5,279 nucleotides of DNA from CAYLZN01 sp964387935 (GCA_964387935.1 CAYLZN010000368.1:1-5279), one strand, 5' to 3'; numbered from the stretch's first letter, positions 1-5,279 are shown. A program made the numbers and translations. Notes: generated by a model not told the origin, from the letters alone.

Positions 1-65
1 GCGTCTGCCTGGCCGGCCGAGTGCTCGAAACGGAGAGCAGCGGCGCCAACCTTGGCAATCGACAT
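1..65 (-). CDS. N-terminal fragment of a gene leaving the window; possible carbon-nitrogen hydrolase (nitrilase superfamily)
   Basis: An ATG at 65 (minus strand) opens a frame that stays open to the window edge, giving 21 codons plus two bases. It begins MSIAKVGAAALRFEHSAGQA. It starts only 6 bases after the stop codon of the membrane-protein gene, so it would be the third gene of the leftward unit. The pattern of a short beta strand (KVGAAALRFEH) followed by an AGQAD turn resembles the usual N-terminus of nitrilase-superfamily amidohydrolases, which begin roughly as VAAxQFExxxGDxxxN. That match is weak, covers one strand, and lacks the usual Gln. No catalytic Glu, Lys or Cys can be seen because the sequence ends. 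The nearest purine-rich stretch, AGGA, is about 13 bases from the ATG, too far for a good ribosome binding site. Coupling to the upstream stop is therefore the more likely way of starting. A start exists with fair probability; the function is a guess. Confidence 0.45.
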   Translation of the reverse strand, partial: MSIAKVGAAALRFEHSAGQAD

Positions 66-71
66 GGCGGG

Positions 72-482
72 CTACGCGTCCTGGGCGTAGGCACGACGCA
101 CGCTGGGTGACCAGGTGAGCCACGCCCACCAGGCCACGTCGATGCCGATGAGCAGCGCGAGCGTCGGGCCCTTCGTGCCCGGAGGCCGATTGCTCGGGAA
201 GTAGGGCGTGCTGAAAGTGAGCACGAGCGCCACTGCATGCAGGACCAGCCAGCCACGGGCGGCCCTGGGCGCAGACGGGTCGCGCGCCCACAAGGCGCGG
301 CCCACGACGAGCCCGAGGCCGACCACGAGGGCGCGATACGCGAGCAGCAGCCACGCGGGCCATCCGAACTGGGCGAGGCGGGTGAGGGCCCCGGAGGCCG
401 TGAGCGCGAACGTCACGGGCTCCCAGCACACGAGCAGACCGGCGAAGAGAACCATGGGCAGGGGCAGACGACCGTCGGGCAT
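72..482 (-). CDS. Small four-helix integral membrane protein, unknown function
   Basis: This encodes 136 residues with four hydrophobic stretches at about residues 8-30, 42-63, 77-95 and 106-124, joined by short loops. The loop after helix 2 is basic (GRALWARDPSAPRAARG) and the C-terminus carries WSPSVRRAYA, so both are probably cytoplasmic. The start at 482 is chosen over an ATG seven codons upstream (503) because a perfect GGAGG (488-492) lies 5 bases before it, while nothing like a Shine-Dalgarno precedes 503. The layout of four helices, a conserved-looking WEP in helix 1 and a terminal aromatic/Arg motif recalls small uncharacterised membrane families such as DUF2569, but I cannot assign it to a family with certainty. 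It lies 55 bases downstream of the winged-helix gene on the same strand, with no visible terminator between, and 6 bases before the next gene start. Cotranscription is likely. No catalytic or ligand-binding motif is visible. Confidence 0.75.
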   Translation of the reverse strand: MPDGRLPLPMVLFAGLLVCWEPVTFALTASGALTRLAQFGWPAWLLLAYRALVVGLGLVVGRALWARDPSAPRAARGWLVLHAVALVLTFSTPYFPSNRPPGTKGPTLALLIGIDVAWWAWLTWSPSVRRAYAQDA

Positions 483-487
483 CAGGG

Positions 488-492
488 CCTCC
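488..492 (-). promoter_or_regulatory. Shine-Dalgarno GGAGG for the membrane-protein gene
   Basis: On the minus strand GGAGG is followed by 5 bases (ccctg) and then the ATG at 482. This perfect anti-16S match sets the start seven codons inside the longest open frame, which would otherwise begin at 503 without any such site. Confidence 0.7.
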
Positions 493-537
493 GCACGTGG
501 CATGGCTGCGGTCGGCCGTGTGACTGGGCCCGGTCGG

Positions 538-804
538 TCAGTGCGTCGGTCCGGAGGGTGCCACGAGTGCTGGCGGGACCGCGCCGTGTGCCGAGCGCAC
601 GTAGTGGCCGTTCGGCATCAGGCGCAGGAACTCGCCATCGACGAGCTGGCGAAGGATCTCGTGCGAGAGTGTGGGGTCGAGTCCCCACAGTCGTCGAACC
701 TGGGGTTCGGAGAGCTCGAGGCCGGGCAAGGCGGCGTACTCCTTGCGGACGCGATCGAGGAGCTGCTGGGTCGTCACTGGTCGGATCACTCGCCGGCTTC
801 GCAT
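538..804 (-). CDS. Small winged-helix-like DNA-binding protein (putative regulator)
   Basis: This encodes 88 residues. Residues 12-26 (TQQLLDRVRKEYAAL) form an amphipathic helix. Residues 31-41 (LSEPQVRRLWG) and 44-57 form a helix-turn-helix-like pair. Residues 59-70 (FLRLMPNGHYVR) read as the beta hairpin of a wing. This arrangement, with a PGLxLS...QVxRLWGLD core followed by L-V-x-G-x-L and a GxYVR end, matches a recurring family of small hypothetical proteins in Acidobacteriota and other high-GC bacteria. As far as I know no member has an established function. The start is secure: GGGAGG (811-816) lies 6 bases before the ATG at 804. The tail from residue 72 is Pro/Ala-rich and probably disordered. 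It is the first gene of the leftward unit and diverges from the molybdenum hydroxylase operon, so autoregulation or control of the shared intergenic region is possible. That regulatory role is inference; the fold is only read from sequence pattern. Confidence 0.7.
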   Translation of the reverse strand: MRSRRVIRPVTTQQLLDRVRKEYAALPGLELSEPQVRRLWGLDPTLSHEILRQLVDGEFLRLMPNGHYVRSAHGAVPPALVAPSGPTH

Positions 805-870
805 GAAATGCCTCCCGGGCGAGCGCGGCGCCGGGCGTCCGTGCCCCTGGCGCGCGGTCTCGCCGCGAGC

Positions 871-902
871 CCTGCCATTCGTTCATCGCGCGTGAATGCA
901 GG
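871..902. repeat. Bulged inverted repeat in the divergent promoter region
   Basis: Left arm CCTGCCATTC (871-880) pairs with right arm GAATGCAGG (894-902) over 9 base pairs with one unpaired C, around a 13-base loop. It includes A/T-containing positions, so it is less easily explained by GC richness than most inverted repeats in this window. It lies 67-98 bases upstream of the winged-helix start codon, which suits an operator or a hairpin in the leftward leader. It is about 165 bases upstream of the rightward -10 box. No T-run follows on either strand, so a terminator is unlikely. Function unknown. Confidence 0.4.
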
Positions 903-1066
903 AATTGCGCCGCCGCCCACGAGAGTGGCCAGGTCATCTCGCCTTCGAGTTTGTCACGGAAGCCGCGCGCCGTTCGCCGCAGCGCGGCACGGCGGGCCGA
1001 CAGGGGTGGCGAACCCACGACACCATCCGCGTACGTCTTCCGGAGGACGAGGCGCGGCTGTGTGCC

Positions 1067-1072
1067 TATAAT
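1067..1072 (+). promoter_or_regulatory. Candidate sigma70-type -10 box (TATAAT) of the molybdenum hydroxylase operon
   Basis: A perfect TATAAT sits 33 bases before the ATG at 1106 in an otherwise very GC-rich stretch. Transcription would begin near 1079, leaving a leader of about 27 bases containing the ribosome binding site. At the usual 16-18 base spacing no good -35 hexamer is present (the bases at 1044-1049 are AGGACG), and a TG pair at 1063-1064 is one base out of register for an extended -10. The promoter may therefore depend on an activator, or the box may be used with a weak -35. Confidence 0.5.
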
Positions 1073-1093
1073 GCGGGGCCACGGCATTTGCAG

Positions 1094-1100
1094 AGAGAGG
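1094..1100 (+). promoter_or_regulatory. Shine-Dalgarno AGAGAGG for the molybdopterin-subunit gene
   Basis: AGAGAGG ends 5 bases before the ATG at 1106. Together with the onset of family-like sequence at that ATG and the -10 box just upstream, it argues for this start and against the frame's first ATG at 896. Confidence 0.6.
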
Positions 1101-1105
1101 GACCG

Positions 1106-3214
1106 ATGTCCGTCGTTGGCGCCAATGTCCCGCGCAAGGAGGGTTGGTCGAAGGTCAGCGGGCAGGCTCGCTACATCGACGACTGGACCTTCCCCGGTCT
1201 GCTCCACGCCCGCACGGTACGCGCCTCGATTCCCTGCGGCACGGTCGAGCGCGTGATCTGCGATTTCGATCTGACGGGGTTCACGGTCGTGGACCACCGG
1301 GACATCCCGGGCCGCAACGTGGTGGCGCTCATCGAGGACGACCAGCCCTGCCTCGTCGTGCGGGAAGTGAGGCACGCCGAAGAGCCGATCCTGCTGCTGG
1401 CCCACGAGAATCGTGACCGCCTCTGGTCGGTGCAGCCCCAGATCGAGTACTGCCCCGCGGAGCCCGTGCTGGACCCACGGCATTCGGCCACGGTGTTCAA
1501 ATCGCTCGCCATCCGCAAGGGTCAGGTGCAGGAAGGGTTCGCCCGCGCCGCGCTGGTCGTCGAAGGCGAGTACCGGACCGGTCTCCAGGAGCAGCTCTAC
1601 ATCGAGCCGAATGGCGTGATCGCGGTACCCGAGGGCGACGGCATCACGGTGTACGGGTCGCTGCAGTGTCCGTACTACGTGCACCGGGCCCTGCGCGTGC
1701 TGCTCGGCCTGCCTCCGGAACGTGTCCGCGTCGTGCAGGTGGAGACCGGCGGAGGGTTCGGCGGCAAGGAGGACTACCCGTCGATGATCGCCGGCCACGC
1801 AGCATTGCTGGCGCTCAAGGCGCAGCGTCCCGTGAAGCTGATCTACGACCGCGCCGAGGACATGGCGGCCACCACCAAGCGACATCCCGCGACCGTGCGC
1901 CACCGCACGGGTGTGACCGCCGACGGTCGGCTCATCGCCATGGACGTGGACGTCCTGTTCGACGGTGGCGCGTACACGACGCTGAGCCCGGTCGTGCTGT
2001 CACGCGGGTGCCTCCATGCCACGGGGCCCTATCGTTGCGACCACGTCCAGGTCACCGGCCGCGTCGTGATGACCAACACCCCGCCGAATGGCGCGTTTCG
2101 CGGGTTCGGCGCACCCCAGACGCAGTTTGCCGTCGAAGTGCACATGGATCGACTCGCCGAGCGGCTCGGCCTCGATCCGTTCGAGTTCCGCCTCCGCAAC
2201 GCCTGGCGCCCCGGGGACACGACGGCGACCGGCCAGGTGCTCGGTGACGATTGCAGCGCCGTCGACGTGCTGACGGAGGCGGCGAGGCGCACGGACTTCG
2301 TGGCGCGGCGCGCGTCGCTCTCCGGGACCGCCCGCGGACTCGGGCTGTCGCTGTTCTTTCACGGCGCGGGATTCACGGGGAGCGGAGAGGTCAAGCTGGC
2401 CTCACGCGCGATGCTCGAGGTGGATGCCGAGGGGGTGGTCGTGAAGGTCGCCGCCACGGAGCTCGGACAGGGCACCCGCACCGTGCTCGCCCAGATCGTC
2501 GCGGATGCCGTGGGTGTGCCCTACGAACACGTCCGGGTGCAGCAGCCAGACACGGCGGAGGTGCCCGACAGCGGGCCAACCGTCGCCTCGCGGACGTGCA
2601 TGGTGGTCGGCGGCCTGCTCGAGCGATGCGGCCGGCAGCTGCGGCGCGAGCTTGGCGCGCTCTCGCCGCAGGAGTACTTCGCGCGTCACGGGCTGCTGCG
2701 CGTGATCGAGCAGTTCACGCCGCCTCCGGGTCTCGAATGGGACGAGGAGCACTACCGTGGAGCGGCCTATGCCACGTACAGCTATGCCTGCGACGTCGTG
2801 GACGTGCGCGTCGACGCCGACACCTGGGAGGTCACGCCGCTCGCGGTGACGTCGGTCCACGAAATCGGCAGGGCGATTCACCCGCAGCTCGCGTGCGGTC
2901 AGATCGAAGGAGGCACGGTGCAGGGTCTCGGCATGGCGCTGCTCGAACAGGTCGTGATGACGGGCGGGCGCATGACGAACGCGCAGCTCACGAACTACCT
3001 GATTCCGACGACTGCCGACACGCCTGACATCGACGTCGTGATTCTGGAGCGGCCCTGCGCCCACGGGCCGCACGGCGCGAAGGGGCTGGGCGAGTTGCCC
3101 ATCGACGGCCCGGCAGCCGCCGTGGTCAACGCCATCCGGCACGCCGGTTTCGACGTTCGCGCCATCCCGGCCACGCCGGAACTCATCATGGAGGCCACGT
3201 GCGCTTCACGCTGA
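1106..3214 (+). CDS. Xanthine dehydrogenase-family molybdopterin-binding subunit
   Basis: This 702-residue protein is the catalytic subunit of a three-subunit molybdenum hydroxylase, oxidising a carbon next to nitrogen (or an aldehyde) with oxygen from water. It has the a/b-hammerhead domain at about 1-120 and the Mo-pterin binding domains from about 135 on. Visible motifs are SLQCP (185-189), GGGFGGKED (215-223), AFRGFG (330-335), ELGQG (452-456), SGPTVASR (489-496) and GAKGLGE (657-663). Aligning by eye with remembered bovine xanthine oxidoreductase gives Q187=Q767, E222=E802, R300=R880, R332=R912, F334=F914, F423=F1009 (one gap) and E663=E1261. E222 and R300 are the purine-contacting residues that aldehyde oxidases lack, which favours a purine substrate. 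At 702 residues it is somewhat shorter than typical 750-780 residue relatives. No Tat signal is visible, so it is cytoplasmic. Its end overlaps the [2Fe-2S] gene by 16 bases. Start at 1106 is based on the ribosome site and homology. Family is certain; substrate is inferred. No gene for the XdhC-type sulfuration chaperone is in view. Confidence 0.95.
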   Translation: MSVVGANVPRKEGWSKVSGQARYIDDWTFPGLLHARTVRASIPCGTVERVICDFDLTGFTVVDHRDIPGRNVVALIEDDQPCLVVREVRHAEEPILLLAHENRDRLWSVQPQIEYCPAEPVLDPRHSATVFKSLAIRKGQVQEGFARAALVVEGEYRTGLQEQLYIEPNGVIAVPEGDGITVYGSLQCPYYVHRALRVLLGLPPERVRVVQVETGGGFGGKEDYPSMIAGHAALLALKAQRPVKLIYDRAEDMAATTKRHPATVRHRTGVTADGRLIAMDVDVLFDGGAYTTLSPVVLSRGCLHATGPYRCDHVQVTGRVVMTNTPPNGAFRGFGAPQTQFAVEVHMDRLAERLGLDPFEFRLRNAWRPGDTTATGQVLGDDCSAVDVLTEAARRTDFVARRASLSGTARGLGLSLFFHGAGFTGSGEVKLASRAMLEVDAEGVVVKVAATELGQGTRTVLAQIVADAVGVPYEHVRVQQPDTAEVPDSGPTVASRTCMVVGGLLERCGRQLRRELGALSPQEYFARHGLLRVIEQFTPPPGLEWDEEHYRGAAYATYSYACDVVDVRVDADTWEVTPLAVTSVHEIGRAIHPQLACGQIEGGTVQGLGMALLEQVVMTGGRMTNAQLTNYLIPTTADTPDIDVVILERPCAHGPHGAKGLGELPIDGPAAAVVNAIRHAGFDVRAIPATPELIMEATCASR
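3190..3194 (+). promoter_or_regulatory. Shine-Dalgarno GGAGG for the [2Fe-2S] gene
   Basis: GGAGG lies inside the last codons of the Mo-subunit gene, 4 bases before the GTG at 3199. It supports that non-ATG start and a 16-base overlap, meaning ribosomes finishing the Mo subunit could restart directly. The nearby ATG at 3188 is in the Mo-subunit frame and is not a start for this protein. Confidence 0.6.
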
Positions 3215-3651
3215 ACGGGAAGGCGGTCGATGTCGAGGCGCATCCTCTGTCCAGGCTGCTGGACGTCGTTCGCGAGGGCTGCGGGCTGACGGGGACGAAG
3301 GAGGGATGCGGCGAGGGCGAGTGCGGGGCGTGTACCGTCCTTGTGAACGGCGCGCCGGTCAATGCATGCCTCGTGCCGCTGATCCACGTCGAGGGCGCCA
3401 GCGTCGTGACCGTCGAGGGGCTCGGCCACGCCGAGCGTCTGCAGCGGGCCTTCGTGACGGAAGGGGCCGCCCAGTGCGGCATCTGCACGCCCGGGATGCT
3501 GGTGGCCGCGAGCGTGCTCCCGCCAGCCGCCGACGACGCGCAGATCAGGACGGGGCTGGCGGGCAATCTCTGTCGCTGCACGGGCTACGGGTCGATCCTG
3601 AGGGCGGTGCGCGCGGCCGTACGCCCGGCATCCGGTGAACGGAGCGAGTGA
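3199..3651 (+). CDS. Xanthine dehydrogenase-family [2Fe-2S] iron-sulfur subunit
   Basis: This 150-residue protein carries electrons from the Mo centre to FAD. The N-terminal plant-ferredoxin-like domain holds one cluster through C37, C42, C45 and C57 (C-x4-C-x2-C-x11-C, in CGEGECGACTVLVNGAPVNAC positions 37-57). The C-terminal four-helix domain holds the second through C93, C96, C125 and C127, with the conserved QCGICTPGM (92-100) and GNLCRCTGY (122-130). All eight ligands are present. The spacing between the cysteine pairs of the second cluster is 28 residues, shorter than the 31-33 I recall for bovine xanthine oxidase and Desulfovibrio aldehyde oxidoreductase; the loop at 107-116 is trimmed. 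The start is GTG, with GGAGG (3190-3194) 4 bases before it inside the end of the Mo gene. The last base pair of codons overlaps the FAD gene (GTGA). The protein is a standalone subunit, unlike the fused FeS-FAD chain of Rhodobacter XdhA. Confidence 0.95.
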   Translation: MRFTLNGKAVDVEAHPLSRLLDVVREGCGLTGTKEGCGEGECGACTVLVNGAPVNACLVPLIHVEGASVVTVEGLGHAERLQRAFVTEGAAQCGICTPGMLVAASVLPPAADDAQIRTGLAGNLCRCTGYGSILRAVRAAVRPASGERSE

Positions 3652-4484
3652 CCGTGCGAACTCCGGTGTCCTCGCTCACGCTCATCGACGTGCGGTCGCT
3701 GTCCGATGCGTTGCAGGCGCTGCGGTCGCAGCCGGATCTCGTTCCGCTCGCCGGGTGCACGGATCTCTTCGTGCAGCTCAACGCGGGGCAGCGGCGCGGG
3801 GCGCGATTCCTGAACCTGTGGCGCCTGGACGACCTGCGCGGGATCGAGGTGCGCGACGGCAGGCTGGTGCTGGGGGCGCTCTCCACCTATGGGGAGGTGC
3901 TCTCGTCGCCGCTGGTGCGCGAGCACCTGCCCATGCTGGCCGCCGCGTCCCGGGAAGTCGGGGCCGTGCAGATCCAGCACCGGGGCACGCTCGGGGGCAA
4001 TCTCGCCAACGCGTCGCCGGCCGGGGACACGCTGCCCGTGTTTGCCGCCGCCGACGCCCTCGTGGTGCTCCGGTCGCTCGACGGTGAACGCCGGATCCCG
4101 GTGACGCAGTTCTACACGGGCTATCGCCGCACGCTCCGGCAGCCAGACGAGCTGATTGTCGCGCTCGAGGTTCCCCCGGTGGCGGGGGTGCAGTGGTTCC
4201 GCAAGGTCGGCACGCGGGCCGCGCAGGCGATCTCCAAGGTCGTCATCGCGGCGGTGCGTGCGCCCGTGCCGAGGATCGCGGTCGGCAGTGTCGCGCCGAC
4301 GGTCGTGCGCGTGCGCGAGACCGAGCGCGTGCTGGCGTCCGGGGCGCCGCTCGCGGCGGCACAGGCGGCACTCGAGCGTGAGATCGCGCCGATTGACGAC
4401 CTTCGCTCGACGGCGCGGTATCGGATGGCGGTGGCGCGCAACCTGCTGGCCCGGTTCTGGATGGAGACGCAGTCATGGTCGTGA
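3648..4484 (+). CDS. Xanthine dehydrogenase-family FAD-binding subunit
   Basis: This protein of 278 residues binds FAD and passes electrons from the iron-sulfur clusters to NAD+ or another acceptor. The FAD-binding PCMH-type fold occupies about residues 8-175. Its two flavin motifs are PLAGCTDL (33-40) and GTLGGNLANASPAGD (113-127), where Cys replaces the more usual second Gly of AGGTDL. The CO-dehydrogenase flavoprotein C-terminal domain occupies about 180-272 and includes FRKVGTRAAQAISK (184-197) and PIDDLRSTARYR (248-259). There is no extra cysteine cluster of the 4-hydroxybenzoyl-CoA reductase type. The loop around 200-210 is shorter than in most relatives. The start is taken as the GTG at 3648, overlapping the previous stop as GTGA. 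A second GTG at 3654 is equally possible because GGAG (3641-3644) is 9 bases before it but only 3 before 3648. The gene ends in a 10-base overlap with the next one. Confidence 0.93.
   Translation: MTVRTPVSSLTLIDVRSLSDALQALRSQPDLVPLAGCTDLFVQLNAGQRRGARFLNLWRLDDLRGIEVRDGRLVLGALSTYGEVLSSPLVREHLPMLAAASREVGAVQIQHRGTLGGNLANASPAGDTLPVFAAADALVVLRSLDGERRIPVTQFYTGYRRTLRQPDELIVALEVPPVAGVQWFRKVGTRAAQAISKVVIAAVRAPVPRIAVGSVAPTVVRVRETERVLASGAPLAAAQAALEREIAPIDDLRSTARYRMAVARNLLARFWMETQSWS
4463..4466 (+). promoter_or_regulatory. Shine-Dalgarno GGAG for the gene starting at 4475
   Basis: GGAG lies 8 bases before the ATG at 4475, inside the 3' end of the FAD-subunit gene. No other ATG or GTG in that frame lies close upstream, so this site supports a genuine separate start rather than the tail of a longer reading frame. 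Confidence 0.55.
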
Positions 4485-5279
4485 CACTGACCCTGCTCCT
4501 GGGGTGGGCGACGGTGCCCCTCTGGGGCCAGGCGCCGTCGGATTTGGACCTGAGACCACCAGGCTCCGTGGTCCGGTCGGCGGAAGGCATTCAGTTCGAA
4601 TACGTGCTGCGTCGAGCCGCCACGTCGGTCTTGCTGCAGGTCGTGGATGCGCGAGGACGGGTCGTCCGCGATCTGGCAGGCGACCTGGCGGCAGGCCGTC
4701 ATCGCCTCGGTTGGGACCTGAGACACGCTCCGCCCGGGCCGGGGGATGGCCTTCCACCGGCGAGCGCCGGCGTGGTGCGCGGCCCCCTCGCCGTGCCGGG
4801 ACACTACACCGTCCGGCTGCAGGCAGATGCCTCGCGTGTCGAACGATCACTGGTCGTCGAGCGGGACGTGGCGACGGGGGCGTCGGAGGCGGACCTCATG
4901 GCGCAGCTCGAGCTGGCCCTCGAGATCAGGGACCGCATGAACCAGGCCGCTCAGGCCGTGGTCGACCTGCGGCTGCTGAAGCGCCAGGTGGCCGAGCGCA
5001 TCCCCCTCGCGCGCTCTCCGGCCGTCGGCCTGGCGGCAGACGTCGTCAACCGACGCCTCGCGCAGGTGGAGCAGCCGCTGTTGAACGACGCGTGGTCCGC
5101 CTTGCGCACTCGCGTCGAGGCAGGCGATCGACGGCCAGGCCCGGAGGACCGCCAGGCGTTCACCCAAAGGGCCGCCGAACAGGAAGCCGCCCTCGACGCC
5201 GTGCGCGGCGTGGTGGGCAACGAGATCGCGGCGTTCAACACGCTGCTCGGCAACGGAGGCTTGCAGCCGCTCGACCTGC
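4475..5279 (+). CDS. Probable exported protein resembling the C-terminal module of acidobacterial BNR/sortilin-like proteins (3' end outside window)
   Basis: The frame is open from ATG 4475 to the window edge, giving 268 codons so far. Residues 1-19 are hydrophobic (MVVTLTLLLGWATVPLWGQ) and may be a signal peptide, though the usual basic N-terminal residues are missing. Residues 36-128 look like a FlgD-type Ig beta sandwich, with the strand pattern SVLLQVVDARGRVVRDL (51-67), the turn GRHRLGWDLR (74-83) and GPLAVPGHYTVRL (103-115). Residues 136-258 are helical with heptad-like leucines, beginning ADLMAQLELALEIRDRMNQA. This order closely resembles the C-terminal part of the roughly 1000-residue BNR-repeat or 'glycosyl hydrolase' proteins abundant in Acidobacteriota, in which the helical part ends with an AxxNxLL segment such as that at 252-258. 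The stop is therefore probably near. Here no beta-propeller precedes it. It overlaps the FAD gene by 10 bases and has its own GGAG, so it belongs to the operon. Its function is unknown. Confidence 0.75.
   Translation, partial: MVVTLTLLLGWATVPLWGQAPSDLDLRPPGSVVRSAEGIQFEYVLRRAATSVLLQVVDARGRVVRDLAGDLAAGRHRLGWDLRHAPPGPGDGLPPASAGVVRGPLAVPGHYTVRLQADASRVERSLVVERDVATGASEADLMAQLELALEIRDRMNQAAQAVVDLRLLKRQVAERIPLARSPAVGLAADVVNRRLAQVEQPLLNDAWSALRTRVEAGDRRPGPEDRQAFTQRAAEQEAALDAVRGVVGNEIAAFNTLLGNGGLQPLDL

Larger units (their letters stand above)
805..1105. other. Divergent intergenic region
   Basis: About 300 bases separate the leftward winged-helix gene from the rightward molybdenum hydroxylase operon. 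It contains the leftward gene's GGGAGG site (811-816), a bulged inverted repeat (871-902), a 7-base GC-rich inverted repeat (962-968 with 982-988, weak evidence at this GC content), the TATAAT box (1067-1072) and the rightward ribosome binding site (1094-1100). Both strands have open frames across it. The plus frame from 896 runs into the Mo gene, but its 70 extra codons have no family resemblance and are Arg-rich like the other non-coding frames here. I see no clear leftward -10/-35 pair. Confidence 0.6.

Noticed and set aside
962..988. 7-bp inverted repeat GCCGCGC / GCGCGGC as an operator or terminator
   Set aside because: Such pure G/C arms are expected by chance at this base composition, and no T-run follows on either strand.
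208..1071. 287-codon plus-strand open frame over the leftward genes
   Set aside because: It covers two better supported minus-strand genes that have strong ribosome sites and plausible folds. The translation is low-complexity Arg/Ser/Ala.
896..1105. 70-codon N-terminal extension of the Mo-subunit frame from ATG 896
   Set aside because: The extra residues are Arg-rich with no family resemblance, the -10 box and Shine-Dalgarno lie inside this stretch, and the family normally begins near residue 1 of the 1106 start.
482..1903. 473-codon open frame on the minus strand
   Set aside because: It runs antisense through the Mo-subunit gene and the winged-helix gene in another frame. Its composition (His/Arg/Asp-rich, no domains) is that of a GC-rich shadow.
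2402..3142. 246-codon minus-strand open frame
   Set aside because: It lies entirely inside the Mo-subunit gene, has no recognisable motif, and is rich in His, Arg and Asp as expected from the complement of high-GC coding DNA.
1106..4484. Carbon monoxide dehydrogenase (CoxLMS) identity for the three-subunit cassette
   Set aside because: The Mo subunit has GAFRGFGAPQ and purine-type residues and shows no CoxL active-site Cys motif (AYRCSFR). The gene order Mo-FeS-FAD also differs from coxMSL.
4121..4804. 227-codon minus-strand open frame spanning the FAD gene and the following gene
   Set aside because: It is antisense to two overlapping genes with clear family patterns and shows no domain of its own.

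Overview
The window is uniformly GC-rich, with strong G/C preference at third codon positions. The protein types present (a separate-subunit molybdenum hydroxylase, a small winged-helix protein, and a secreted protein resembling the C-terminus of large acidobacterial BNR/sortilin-like proteins) suggest a soil-type Acidobacteriota, perhaps Vicinamibacteria. This assignment is inferred from family resemblance only; there is no rRNA or other marker gene.

Left part (1-804, minus strand, read right to left): a small predicted winged-helix DNA-binding protein (538-804), then 55 bases later a four-helix membrane protein (72-482), then 6 bases later the first 21 codons of a gene that leaves the window (1-65). 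The last has a faint resemblance to the N-terminus of carbon-nitrogen hydrolases. The three look like one transcription unit.

Middle (805-1105): a divergent intergenic region of about 300 bases. It holds the Shine-Dalgarno of the leftward unit, a bulged inverted repeat (871-902), and a perfect TATAAT box (1067-1072) just before the rightward operon.

Right part (1106-5279, plus strand): a compact operon. It encodes the molybdopterin subunit (1106-3214), the [2Fe-2S] subunit (3199-3651) and the FAD subunit (3648-4484) of a three-subunit xanthine dehydrogenase-type enzyme. Each gene overlaps the next by 4-16 bases, which implies coupled translation. Electrons would pass from substrate at Mo through two [2Fe-2S] clusters to FAD and then to NAD+ or another acceptor. 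The Mo subunit keeps the residues used by purine-oxidising xanthine dehydrogenases, so a purine is the most likely substrate.

A fourth gene (4475 to beyond the window) overlaps the FAD gene by 10 bases. It appears to encode a probably exported FlgD-like Ig plus helical module, the kind normally found at the end of much larger acidobacterial proteins. Its occurrence as a separate gene coupled to a cytoplasmic molybdenum hydroxylase is the least expected thing here. I see no tRNA, rRNA, CRISPR array, insertion sequence or convincing terminator.
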